A DNA stretch of 64,000 nt from Paraphoma chrysanthemicola. Taxonomy: Eukaryota; Ascomycota; Dothideomycetes; Pleosporales; Phaeosphaeriaceae. Under the pieces are notes generated by a model that worked only from the letters and a program-made list of their open reading frames with translations, was not told the origin of the DNA and ran no database searches. The position numbers and the translations under genes are program-made. Shown one piece after another: positions 34,761-46,014 of this stretch. The stretch is taken from NCBI GenBank assembly GCA_020744225.1, contig JAGMWG010000022.1, positions 248,001 through 312,000 on the forward strand, in the 5' to 3' direction. The stretch's first letter is position 1. Every line of letters begins with the position of its first letter.

Positions 34761-36494
34761 ATGCGTTCGCTTCCCCCACCCAGCTCCCTCCTCTTCCTCA
34801 TCCTCTCCACCCAAGCAACAGCCACAACCCTCTTCCCTCCCCGACCATTCCTCAACCCTCACCCTTTCGTCCCTACAGACTTCCACCTCACCCACCCACC
34901 CCGCGACCCCAACCGTCTTTGCATCGTCCCCGGCGCCACATCATCCAACACATCCACCTTCATTAACACCACCATCACCGACTCCGCGCCTGCCATACTC
35001 TCCGCATTCCAAACATGCAGTCCCAACGGCACCATCCTGCTCAACGCAACATACACCATCGCATCGCCACTGGACCTCACGTTCTTAGCGCACGTCGACG
35101 TGGTACTAACGGGCGAGGTGCGATTTGTTGGGCCAGTATATGACTGGGCGGAAAAGAGTTTCAAGTATGCGTTTCAGAACCAGAGCGTGTTTTGGAAGTG
35201 GGGTGGCGAGGATGTGTTTGTGTATGGAGATGCGGAGGCGGGAAATCATCGGAGTGGGGGATTGATTGATGGCAATGGGCAGGGGTGGTGGGAGGAGAAT
35301 GTGAGGAATAAGAGTGTGAGTAGGAATTTTCCTTGAGTAACGTGGGAGTGTGGTGGTGGGGTTGTGGTTGTTGTGTCGAATGATTGCTGACGCGTGGACT
35401 TGGGGTGTAGTTGCTTCGACCGATGCTATTTTCATTCGATGGGGTTAAGGGCGCGACGATGGCGAATTTACGCATGAAGAATCCGCCGAATGTGAGTTTT
35501 CTTGGTGCAGTCATAGATATGCCTGCTGATGTGGTGTAGTGGTTCAATATTATTGCAAATAGCAGCGACGTGCTTATTAGCAATATGGATTTGAGAGCAG
35601 AGGTACGTATGACAAAAGAACCCGTCCTTTCAAAAAGCTGCTGGAGATTAATAACCTAGCAGAGCCTCAATGGTGTACAAATCGCCAACTCCGACGGCTG
35701 GGATACATACCGATCCGATCGTGTCGTGATCCAGGATTCCTATATATCAAACACAGATGGTCTTTCTTCGCCCTTCCCAAACCACCTCCTCTTGCTTGCT
35801 GACTAAGAATAGATTGCGTCTCGTTCAAACCCAACAGCACCAACGTCGTTGTGCAAAACCTGACATGTATCGGCTCGCACGGCATCAGCGTTGGTTCTCT
35901 TGGCCAGTACGCCAACGAGACAGATATTGTGGAGAACTTGTACATCTACAACGTCAGTCTGACCAACTCGAGCGACGGCGCGCGTATCAAGGTTTGGCCG
36001 GGTATTCAGACGAGTTTCCAGACGCTCTTGAATGGTGGCGGAGGGTTGGGGCGCGTGAGGAACGTGACGTACGATTTGTTTCGTAACGTGAACAATGATC
36101 GCGCGATTACGATCACGCAGTGCTATGGGCAGAAGAACCAAACGCTGTGTGCGGAGCATCCGGTGAGTGGAGATGCGGTTCTAAAGATGCGCATAGGCTG
36201 ACGATGATGTCTCCAAGGCGAACTTGACAATCGAGGATATCACGATCAAAAATATGTACGGCTCGGTGTCCAAGAAACTCGATCCGCAGGCTGGATCGCT
36301 CGTGTGTAGCGCGGCTGATGTAAGTGATTCATTCCGAGTCTAAGTTGCTGTACTAACCTTGTCGGTGGCAGCGCTGCGACAACATCCGCGTGGAGAATAT
36401 TACCGTCCGAGTACCTAGTGGGAAGCCACCGGTGTATGAGTGTAAGAACATTGATAGGAGCTTGTTGCAGATCAACTGTACGGCTGAGACTTAG
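34761..36494 (+). CDS. Secreted GH28 exo-polygalacturonase-like enzyme
   Basis: Seven exons; introns 35316..35410, 35492..35539, 35603..35662, 35760..35812, 36163..36217 and 36320..36371 give 456 residues. A signal peptide, [14 protein letters not shown], occupies about residues 10-23. The GH28 right-handed beta-helix catalytic motifs are present: SNTDDC (NTD and second Asp, with an intron splitting the last Asp codon), GSHGISVGS (catalytic-site His), and ARIKVWPG (substrate-binding Arg-Lys). A C-terminal Cys-rich end reads [18 protein letters not shown]. Nine or more N-glycosylation sequons are visible. The long C-terminal half fits exo-acting members, which release galacturonic acid from pectin ends, or the related exo-rhamnogalacturonases. 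The fourth intron has a weak donor, GTCTTT. Confidence 0.87.
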
Positions 36495-37740
36495 GACAAG
36501 TGGATGTGAGGTCTGGTATGGCTGAACACGTTGTGCAACGTCTGGAGAGTACCGCAATCGCCAATCTAGTGCAGCAATGAGTTGAGACATGGCACTTCAA
36601 AGTCGAAGAAACATTCGTTGTAAAAGTGTTCCTATCGAAGCAAACTATTGGACCAGATGATGCTTAAATCAAAATGAAATATAGATTTTACGTTGCTCGG
36701 TGCCTTGTAACGGTCCTCGAAACGTTGATGCCTGCTCGTTTCTCATATCACGCTAAACATTTTATGGAACTAGCGCACGATCTACTCAGCGGTGCTGGGG
36801 TCGGTATCGGCGGATTTCCGTCCTCACTGTTTGATCACTCCCTGATCGCATTCGCATACACACGTGCGTTACATTGCCGATGCGCGCCTTACGCATGTAG
36901 CGCGTTGCCATAGCAAAACAGCATACTGACCGATTCGGAATATGCCAATGGTTGCCAAGATGCGGCTGAAGTCAAGACGGCGCCACGAGCGCCTGGCCAC
37001 ATCACGTTCGCTAATGTTCACCAACCTGGGCTGTATGGGAATCAGCTTTTACTGGTCGATGTTCGGTCTTTGGTAGCAACTTTTCTCCTTGTGAGTGAAA
37101 GGGTATGCGAAACCGTCGCTTCAATGCCTCCATAGTACAACACCTTGAATGGGCTCGAAAACCTCGAGGCGCAACGAGCAAAATCTAGAAGCGACTAAGT
37201 TAAGGCCAACCATCTAGAGCTCTGCAAGCGTTGACAAGGGTCAGCGAGGCTGCACTCACTTTAGTAGTGCCCACACTTCTTCGATTGAAAGCGAAGATAA
37301 CGACCAATCAGTGCATTGGCCGACTCCTAGTGTCGAGAAAAAAGATGTCCGCCCCTTATCACTACTGACCTCCGCGGACTACGTCGGGCAAAGCGAACAG
37401 GAAGCTAATCCTTTGGACATCTTGAAGTCGATCCAGGCATACAAAAAGTATCCGAAAGGGTCCGGCACGGATGTAAATACACACATATTCGTCTAAAGTA
37501 CCTCAGTTCGGCCGTCCTGCGCAGTCGCCAAGGCTACCATGAGGCTGCGACTGGATGCTCAAAGTAGTCTATAGTGGCACGACTATGTGGCTTGACAGCA
37601 GCTTGCGTCGAGCCTCAACGAGGCTATGTGCTCTGTGAAGTACACTTCTGGCCTCCTCTGCACTGCCCTGCGCTTCCTCTCTCTTCTTTGCTGCAACGAC
37701 ACGGCGTGAGCTACGCAGAACTTCACCAACATCAAGCAAG
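36495..37740. other. Intergenic, 1.25 kb
   Basis: No supported gene. Short frames at 36674..36913 and 37311..37496 have no domain signal. Contains the promoter of the downstream membrane-protein gene. Confidence 0.5.
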
Positions 37741-39743
37741 ATGTCATACTCAATTTTTGAAGGTCTTTGGATAGACTGGGCGATGGGCCGCTGGAGAGGT
37801 GCCACCGTCACGTTGTCCCAAGCGGATGGCGCCCTGTTGCTCGCATTCATCGCAACATTCATTACTATCGTCTCTATCCGCTTGTGGAGAATCATCAGCT
37901 TTACTATCCATCAGGCATACGCAACGCATGAGGCCCACGACGGACTCCACTACCAACGTCAACACACTCTTCGCAACCAAACAAGTCCAGCAGCCGCTGC
38001 CAAAGTTTTTCTGCTTCAACTTTGGTATTGGCGTCGCACAAAAAGGTCATTCTTGAGGACGCTCCCTTGGGCATTCCTTGCTGTGCTGTACATCGGCGTC
38101 TTTGCGGTCCTCGCCATTTTCTCGTCAAGGGTATCTGATGGTGCTAGTACGTCGCGTTTGATTCTGCCCAGAGACTGCGGCGTCTGGGCAGTCAGCAAGG
38201 ACCTTACAGACTTCGACAGACTTCAAACAACATTGGAGAAGACGGCATATGATGTCACAAACGCTGCAGGAACCGCCCGAAGCTGCTATTCGTCCAACGG
38301 AACCTCCCTTAGCTGTAACACGGCTCCAGTGGCGATGCTCGAGACGGACACAAGCCCAGTGAAATGTCCTTTTGGCAATAACATTTGCTTCGACGGAAAA
38401 GCTTTCGAAGTCAAAACTAAGGGCATTGATTCGAGGGCACACTTGGGCATCAATGCTCGCTCAGACGAGCGAATCACCTACGACCGCCAGACAGTTTGCG
38501 CACCACTTGTTACCAAAGGCTATGGCAAGGTAGTGAATGGCTCAGATGGAATTGCCGAGCGTGTCGAATATCATTACGGTTATCAGCCTTTCAACGAGAG
38601 CAAGAACATTTCGTCTTATACCTACGATTACCTTCTACTGAGATGGAACGCCAATATCACATACCACGTGAACATCTGGGAGGATAGAGTAGCTGGCAAA
38701 ACTTTGTGGAAACCGATCGAAGCTCTGTCAGTTGAGGGAGGCGATACTTTCATCATCTTTGTGGAGCAGAATAGCATCATCCATTGGAAACAGAACAAGG
38801 ACCCGGTCTTTGGAGCCAACCAGCAAAACGGCGATGACAACACTACGTTTAGAGCGGATCGATACGTTGCACCGATCGCATGTGTCCAGAAATACAGGTT
38901 TTGCAATCCAAATAACAACCAATGCTCACCGTGGGACGGACGCCTCCCGATTCTGGAGACCATGAAGCAGGGCGGAACAAACTTCAACCCAGCACAGATA
39001 GCGACGGCAAATAGAATCGTCCTCGCGCATCTCGGGACAAGCTTATTCGAAGCCGTCAACGCAAGAGCTTCGAAGTGCCTTCGCGCGCAGGACAAGATGA
39101 GTTGGGTGTGGCAATTACCCCTCCCTGACAACCAGTGGGAAATCGAGGTGCTGTCTTGGGTGCAGCTGGGTCTTGCTGCTTTGCAGACCGCAGTGCAGGA
39201 GTATGCCGCCGGCCCGACTCTTGAGCTCCCCAATACGGTCATGCAAGAAATGAAGAGCGACACGGATTATAGCAATTACACGGCGGCAGATCGCGCTATC
39301 GACGAAGGGTACAGCGCCATGTGCCACAACCAGATCGTGCACGACTCGCAAGGAACCATGAACTTCTCACTTCTTGGGATAGCAATCATCTTCGGCCTTG
39401 GATTACTTATTGGGGTATTGTAAGTGCTCTTCCCTGACGAACTTCATGAGACACAGGCTAACTTCGTAGATCTTTCACCATCGAGCCGTTCACGGCATGG
39501 GTGCAGACAAAATTGGGCGTGGGTGTTGCACGAGCGAATGCGTGGCAAAGGGACGATAATTTACAAACACTGCGGCTGCTCTTTGAGACCCATCAGCGCG
39601 GTGCATGGAAGGGCTCATCGGATCTTGTTCCTACTACTGTGTCTCCGGATGAGGTCTTCTTCTACCCAGAAGCGAACACGCATGGTCTTGCGCGCGAGGT
39701 GTATCAGTCGGTGCCTTCGAAGATAGACGAGAGACCCGCGTGA
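37741..39743 (+). CDS. Large fungal transmembrane protein with Cys-rich ectodomain
   Basis: Two exons (intron 39420..39469, 50 nt) give 650 residues. No named domain is recognised. Membrane segments are ALLLAFIATFITIVSIRLW near 31-49, LPWAFLAVLYIGVFAVLAIF near 107-126 and FSLLGIAIIFGLGLLIGVLS near 541-560. Between 130 and 540 lies a ~410-residue domain with about a dozen cysteines and several N-glycosylation sequons (SSNGTS, VNGSDG, NESKNIS, WNANITY), so it is presumably outside the cell or lumenal. A ~90-residue tail follows the last helix. Similar three-helix proteins are widespread and uncharacterised in ascomycetes. It precedes two HET genes on the same strand, hinting at a surface role, but that is inference. 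Confidence 0.72.
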
Positions 39744-40430
39744 GCCTGTCGATGGGGTCAATCAAGTAAAGCCACTTTTGATGTAGTGGCTTTATAGATG
39801 CACAACATATAAGTAGCATCGCAGATGTCGCATGGTGATGGCATCTAACGGAAGCTACGATATCAATGCTCACGATAATGGTTGATCCTCAGTCGAAGCG
39901 CCGGCGGAGAAGCCGATGCACTTTGTGTTCGGCTCTTTTGGGAATTAGCGTTCTGGCGGGACGGGTCGCGCGATGCGGGGCGAGCCACTGCCTCCAACCA
40001 CACTTTACGCACTCTTGCTGCACACTTTAGCCATTACAACTTCTCAATGGTGATTGTCATGAGGTAAACTTGCAAATTGCTTTTCTCGATTCAGCTTTCG
40101 CTGCTTTCGGGTGGGCGGATCCTGGATGAGGTTGACTTTGACGGCCTGCACCCCAACGAGAACCTAACGTCGCGGCCGGAAGCGACAGCACGTGTTCAAT
40201 GATATGAGATATGTGCGCACGGTGTACGAGCCTATCAATTCCAACGGATTGATGCCCTCGTATCTCAGGGCGCGTGTGGCGGGCTTGGCTGAGCCCGAGG
40301 CTGAGGCTGTGTTCACGTCCGGTTTCGGCACTCTATGACTCTAATTCCAATGCTGCGAAGCATCACTACGAGAACAAATCTGCGCTACGAACATGAAAGC
40401 TCTCATCCTCAATGTTAATGTACAATCAAC
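39744..40430. other. Intergenic with probable gene relic
   Basis: Lies between the membrane protein and the membrane HET gene. A frame-shifted coding-like stretch occupies 40092..40338 (listed separately). Nothing else recognised. Confidence 0.45.
40092..40338 (+). pseudogene. Frameshifted coding-like relic, unknown family
   Basis: From 40092 one frame reads LSLLSGGRILDEVDFDGLHP up to a stop at 40200..40202. An overlapping frame starting at 40177 reads RKRQHVFNDMRYVRTVYEPI and continues to a stop at 40336..40338. Both have protein-like composition and abut, as expected for an exon broken by a single frameshift. The 5' edge, TTTTCTCGATTCAG, resembles a splice acceptor. No family is recognised. 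It might be the last exon of a lost gene or chance. Confidence 0.3.
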
Positions 40431-43400
40431 ATGGACCACTACTTTCGATACGCGGGCCTGGCCGCCCAGGCTATCCTCGTTGGGGTATTCTTCGGCGTAG
40501 GCTTGTCCGGTTACATTTATGTTCAGTTCGCAATCACGCGCACACTTTGGAAATATGACCAGGAGCGGAAATGGGGCTATTTGGAGGCTTTCGTCAAGGG
40601 CTCGCCCTTCACGATTCTGAGCATTTACATGGACACGGCGGCAATGGCATTGTTTCCATATCACTTCCGGCTCGCTGGCCTCAAATCCAGAAGAATGAGA
40701 CTGGTATACCCTGTGATCAGCTTAGTAGCTTCGACCGTCTGCTGGTGGGTAGGCTATCTGCCCAATTTCGAATGTCGGGCCATCGCCAACATACTCCTGT
40801 TGCGCATGGAATTTCTGAACGAGCGTATTCGAGCGGCTGATCGCGACGCCTCGTCTGTTCCTTTTACGGATGGAGCAGGCCTCAGTAACTTGCGCTTTGA
40901 TCCAAGGGTCGTCGAAAACAACCAAAAATCGGAAGAACCATCCTTAGATTACGTTGCTCGACTTCTAGGAAGTTTACATTTCGCCCACGATTATGTCTAC
41001 ACTCCCCTGACACAGGCAAAATCCATACGAATAATTGAGCTCGAGCCATCACCACTCTTTGATAGTCCACTTGTGTGCACTCTATCAGAATATACGCTGG
41101 ATGACGCCCCAGAGTTTACAGCTCTCTCGTACGCTTGGGACGCAGATGGTGGATCCACGCACGTGCTGTGCGAAATGTCCAGACTCAAGGTCACGCGCAA
41201 TTGCGCGCGCGCTCTGCACCGTATCCGAGACCGCGAGGGAAAGGAACAGAGCCTGCGACTTTGGGTGGATGCCATATGCATTGACCAGGGCCAAAGCGAG
41301 CAGGCCTCGAGAGAAAAGACCCAGCAGATCCAGATCATGGGCGATGTCTACCAAAAAGCCTCTAAAGTCATCGCATGGGTGGGAGGGCATGAGAACAAGT
41401 CTCCCTACATCTGCGACATTGTCACTACTATAGGGGAGGCATTCGACAGAAGCCCTGACGATGCCGACACCTGGGAAATGGTTAAGGACGTAGCCTTTCG
41501 AAGAGCCAGGCAATGGATCATGTTCACCGACAGTTGGCGGGAATTCTTCGAAAGATCTTGGTTCACACGTATGTGGCCGATACAAGAAGTTGTTTTACCA
41601 CTTCCTGGTCGAGTGTCCCTCTTGTGCGGCGATACTCTGCTGCCCTGGGAGCACATGCGGACCACTTGGCAAGTTCTGGCCGAAATGGGGCTTTTGATAC
41701 GTTCCTTCAAACTTGACCAAGCTGTTGCTCTGCAGTTCTACCTGAGTGATGCTGTGGCTTTGAAACGGAACGGGCCAAATGCGGCTTCACGTAGAGCTGG
41801 ACGTCCTCTAGTACAGAGCTTATCTGAAGTGTCTCTGACAAGCATCATGCATGCCACCCGCTCGAAAGCCTGCAGTTGGCCGAAAGACAAATTTTTCGCG
41901 CTCTATGGTGTCCTCAAAGAACTTGGCATCAAGCACAAGGTGGATGTGCCGAGGTACTCAACCTTGACCGAGGAAGAGATATATCTCCAGGTGCTGCAGT
42001 CATGCTTCGCCAATGATAGAAGTTTAGACGCACTTAGATGTTCAAGATCTATTGAACATTATGCGGATCATAATGATTTCTGGAAGGCTCGTCCTGAACC
42101 CTGCGATAGCTTTGCCAACGTCATTTTCGCTTCAATTACCGACATTGTCTCAGCATGGCAACGAGGTTTGCGTGATCCAGCACCATCGTGGAGAGTCAAA
42201 TTGCCGACTTGGATACCTGACTGGACGCAAATTTCTCACACCGATGCAGATGATCGAGACATCGCCCTTATCCGTACACACACAACAGGTATGAGCAGGT
42301 CGTCTCATGGCGCTGCACCTAGTAAACTTCGGCCGCGGACGCGTCCGAAGAACAAACACAAGCCGCCCATGATGCGTCGGTTCATAAAGCGTCCACAGGC
42401 TACCACAGAGAGGTCCCACGTAAATACCAGGCTGTGGGCTGTCTTGGAGATCGAAGCGAAGGTCCTCGGCGTAGTGAAATCAGTTGGCTCCGTTGACTCA
42501 ATTGCACTACTTTGGCAGTCGTTTGGCACAACTATGGGTTTCTATACCTGGCGCCGATCATGGAGCGCAGCTCAGAACGGTCAGAAAGCCAGCAAAGAGC
42601 CGTTTTTCGCATCGACCTCCGATGCCTACGTTGCTGCCATAATTGAGACATGCCGCAACTTCCTCGTCCACTCCATATATGCTCAGACTAAATTGTCTCT
42701 CCACATGCTTTATAAGGTTTTGGACTGGAAAGCGGCTGCCAAGTACGCCAACGGCGCAGTTTGGACTGTCCTTTGTTTTCCATACCTAAGGTCTAGCGTC
42801 TGTGCACTTCACCCGGCGCTCTCAATGTGCCCACCAAACGCTTCCGAGAATACGACTTCGCTCACGAAATACCTCATCCCAGTCCTCATTTGGCCTTTGT
42901 TCTACATTACTGACCATTTCCTCAGTGCTCCTAGCTTGTTGAAACATGCGTCAGCAGTGTTGGTTTTTACCGTTGCTACTGTTCTATGGCAGCTGCGTGA
43001 ACCCATTTACACGACCATGTACGGAGCAGAGCGATGGGCGAAATCTGATGGACTTTCTAACGCAGTGCTTTTTGTAATGTTGATTGGACAGTTGCTCTGT
43101 CTCATTGCTGGCTCACTGGGAGATGATATATTGCTGCTTGTAGCACGAAGTGCGACTTTACTCGTTACGCCCCTACAGGTCGTCGAAGTGCTTTTCTACA
43201 CACCCCTGGCCAGGGTGACGGTGATTGTGTGTATCACAACCGCTATTCACGCGCTTCGTTGTATTGCAGGAACCTGGAGAGAAATTCGAGGAAACGATGC
43301 GTTTCGACGCCAAGACACTTTCACATCTGGATTGACCTTCTTTTCGACTGAGACTGGCTTGACTGGAAGTACAAGTGCGCCTGTGCGCCTCTTCGATGCC

Positions 43401-43550
43401 GTTGTCATCCTTGATTGGGTGAGCGACCCGATGGTGTTGAGAAAGACTGAGATTGGCTACGAAGTTGTTGGTGCGGCGTACATTGGAGTCAAATCGCGCA
43501 AACAGTTGGAAGAGTCTGTTGATGGCTGGGAGAGAATCAGAATCCAGTAA
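40431..43550 (+). CDS. Membrane-embedded HET-domain protein
   Basis: Intronless, 1039 residues. The N-terminus has two hydrophobic helices: AGLAAQAILVGVFFGVGLSG near 8-27 and LVYPVISLVASTVCWWVGYL near 91-110. A HET domain spans about 199-400: SIRIIELEPSPLFDS, FTALSYAWDADGG at 229-241, RLWVDAICIDQGQS at 276-289, VYQKASKVIAWVG, and SWFTRMWPIQEVV at 376-388. After ~400 residues without known domain come further helices at about 808-855 and 878-945 (YLIPVLIWPLFYITDH, FVMLIGQLLCLIAG, ARVTVIVCITTAIHALRC). Most HET proteins are soluble; flanking the domain with helices would tether it to a membrane. A basic linker (residues ~635-660, RPRTRPKNKHKPPMM) lies in the middle. Confidence 0.85.
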   Translation: MDHYFRYAGLAAQAILVGVFFGVGLSGYIYVQFAITRTLWKYDQERKWGYLEAFVKGSPFTILSIYMDTAAMALFPYHFRLAGLKSRRMRLVYPVISLVASTVCWWVGYLPNFECRAIANILLLRMEFLNERIRAADRDASSVPFTDGAGLSNLRFDPRVVENNQKSEEPSLDYVARLLGSLHFAHDYVYTPLTQAKSIRIIELEPSPLFDSPLVCTLSEYTLDDAPEFTALSYAWDADGGSTHVLCEMSRLKVTRNCARALHRIRDREGKEQSLRLWVDAICIDQGQSEQASREKTQQIQIMGDVYQKASKVIAWVGGHENKSPYICDIVTTIGEAFDRSPDDADTWEMVKDVAFRRARQWIMFTDSWREFFERSWFTRMWPIQEVVLPLPGRVSLLCGDTLLPWEHMRTTWQVLAEMGLLIRSFKLDQAVALQFYLSDAVALKRNGPNAASRRAGRPLVQSLSEVSLTSIMHATRSKACSWPKDKFFALYGVLKELGIKHKVDVPRYSTLTEEEIYLQVLQSCFANDRSLDALRCSRSIEHYADHNDFWKARPEPCDSFANVIFASITDIVSAWQRGLRDPAPSWRVKLPTWIPDWTQISHTDADDRDIALIRTHTTGMSRSSHGAAPSKLRPRTRPKNKHKPPMMRRFIKRPQATTERSHVNTRLWAVLEIEAKVLGVVKSVGSVDSIALLWQSFGTTMGFYTWRRSWSAAQNGQKASKEPFFASTSDAYVAAIIETCRNFLVHSIYAQTKLSLHMLYKVLDWKAAAKYANGAVWTVLCFPYLRSSVCALHPALSMCPPNASENTTSLTKYLIPVLIWPLFYITDHFLSAPSLLKHASAVLVFTVATVLWQLREPIYTTMYGAERWAKSDGLSNAVLFVMLIGQLLCLIAGSLGDDILLLVARSATLLVTPLQVVEVLFYTPLARVTVIVCITTAIHALRCIAGTWREIRGNDAFRRQDTFTSGLTFFSTETGLTGSTSAPVRLFDAVVILDWVSDPMVLRKTEIGYEVVGAAYIGVKSRKQLEESVDGWERIRIQ

Positions 43551-43654
43551 GGATTGTCTGATGCGGGGTTTTCAATTTTAGCGGGGTTGCCTCAACCAAG
43601 GCTCACTTTTCTCTCGCTATCCTACCCGTGCCTCTATATGCTCATGACTTAGAT

Positions 43655-46014
43655 ATGCTCTGCAACACCTGCGAAGCGCCTACCACACTTCCGGCTTTTG
43701 GCGAAAGCGCGGAGATTCTCAAGAATATTCCAGACGTAAAAGATGAGCTCACGCCGCTTACAGCTTTATATGCCTCCGCGAACCAGGGCTGCATTAGGTG
43801 CCATGTTATCTTGGAAGCAGTGAACAAGTGGCACAATAGTCGCAATGATCTGCATCATGTACAGCATCCAGAACAATACGTCATTGGTATTGCGCCACTC
43901 CCTCCGCCAGGTGCTAAGGCTGGACGCACAGGAGGGCTGGGTCGAGCGGTGGCAGTCACTCGGAAGGAAAGCTGGGAGCACTACGGATATCTCGCTTGGA
44001 GTCGTAACGACTACTTCTGGGAATTTGACGTAAAGTTCGAGCTGTATACAGAAAATGGTAGTTTGCTCGAGCACATCCTGCTCGAAGTAGGACTAACGAG
44101 CACCCAGACGCAGCATCCGCAAGATATCAGATTCCCAGACTGATTTCTGTGCCAGCAACCATTCTATGTCTTGCAGACTACGCTAGACAGGCTCGGGAAT
44201 GGCTTGCCTATTGTATCTCGAGTCATGGCGACTGCTGTTCGGAAGTCGTACAGGAGCTTCCTACTCGTGTCATTGATGTCGGAGACGATGTAAACCAAGC
44301 ACGCCTTGTTGAAACTACTCCTGGACAGCGAGATGCTTATTGTGCTCTTAGCTATTGCTGGGGCAGAAATCGAGCCTTCACAACAACGATAGCTACTTTC
44401 CGAGATCGTGTAAATGGTTTCCGCATCGAAGAGCTTCCAAAGACTATCAGCGATGCTGTACTGCTAGCGCGTGCATTAGGTATGCGATATATCTGGGTCG
44501 ATAGCATATGTATTATTCAAGATTCAGACGTTGATTGGACATATGAAGCATCACGCATGTGCGCTGTGTACACCAATGCTGCTATCACTTTTGCAGCCAT
44601 AGACTCACCTGCGAGCGAGAGTGGTCTTTTTGTTGCTGGATCAAATCGGCGACGTGTCATGCTGGAAAGGATTTCAGGGCCAATATATGCTCGGGCACAC
44701 TCCCACAGTGCCTTGGACGACCCGCGAACCTCACAATACGATGGAACACCCGCAAGAGTGCTACATACAAGAGGATGGTGCTTACAGGAGATAGCACTTT
44801 CGACGCGGGTCCTTTGGTATGTTCGCAGCATGACTTGAGAGTTGCACTTGATTGCCGTTAATTGTCATTTTAGGATGAAGTCGAGCGAGATTAATTGGTC
44901 ATGCATACGCTCAACAGCTTGTGAGTGCGATCCTGTGCCAACCGACAATTTGCATCACTCGAACCTCTTTGTGCTCGAATTCATACTGTCGGGAGTCCGT
45001 CACCATGAGTTCCTGAGATCAGAGCCATCACAGTGGCTAGACCTATGGACCGGCCTCGTCCTTGAATTCACCGGTCGTCGCCTCACTCAGGCTCCTGATC
45101 GGCTGCCCGCCATCGCAGGTCTCGCGACATTAATCCAACGACATTCAAAGACAAGATACTTGTTTGGTCTATGGGAAACACGTGATATTCTGGAGCAATT
45201 GCTCTGGTCTAGCTTGACCCATGCGGGTGAAAGCACATGGGCGCAATACACACGTGACTCGCGACTTCGGCTCACGACCAACCTCGCACCGAGCTGGTCT
45301 TGGGCTAGTTCATCCGCTCATGTGAGCATTCCCCATGGAGACTTCTCAGACACCGTGGAGAAAGTTACCAGTCCCAGATGGTCAGAATTAGGAGGTATCA
45401 AGACACGCGTATGGGCCCTGCGCTCCATTGCGGTCAATATGAACACCTCGAATCCATTCGGTACTGGCACTGGTACTCTCGAGCTCCATTCGCTCCTTGT
45501 CCCAGTCATGATTCACACTCATAAGTCGAATGGCGAGTCCGTCTGGTCCCTCACATACGCACAAGATCGTCCGGAATCTCCCGATAAAGTTCCACTCGTA
45601 CTACTGCGGCAGTTTGATTGGTTGCAAAGCTGCAATATCGAAGATGCAGATGGAGGATATCATTTCGATGCATGGCGCAAAGACTCTCGAATTGATTACG
45701 AAGACGAGTCCAATTGGTATGGGGAAAGAAATCTTTATTTCATCTTTGCGAATGTGAGCGCTCAACAACAAGGCAAAGCGAAATTCTTCAATGGCTTGGT
45801 CCTTGAACAGTTGAATTGTGATGATCCGACAGGCATCGTCTTTCGAAGACTTGGCTACGGTGAAGGTGCGTTTATGAAGCTAGAAGATGCACAGCCAGGT
45901 TCGCAAAGAGCTCCAGATGTCGTCCCGCTACAAAACATCAATGAGTCTTTTACTAGAGCTACATGGGAGTACTGGAAACAATTGGGAATGTGGAGCGCCA
46001 TACGTCTTGTCTAA
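43655..46014 (+). CDS. HET-domain protein with N-terminal Cys pair
   Basis: Best model has three exons (introns 44058..44176 and 44817..44873), 727 residues, from the ATG at 43655 in MLCNTCEAPTT. The N-terminal region has CNTC and GCIRC cysteine pairs, common in this HET class. REWLAYCISSHGDCC and LPTRVIDVG precede the HET domain: YCALSYCWGRNRAF, MRYIWVDSICIIQDSDVDW, SRMCAVYTNAAITFAA, and RGWCLQEIALSTRVLW completed by the next exon. APSWSWASS near residue 480 is the usual C-terminal landmark. The first intron is uncertain: an alternative 44-nt intron, 44087..44130, also keeps frame and gives 752 residues. It lies 104 bp after the stop of the membrane HET gene, same strand. Confidence 0.85.
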
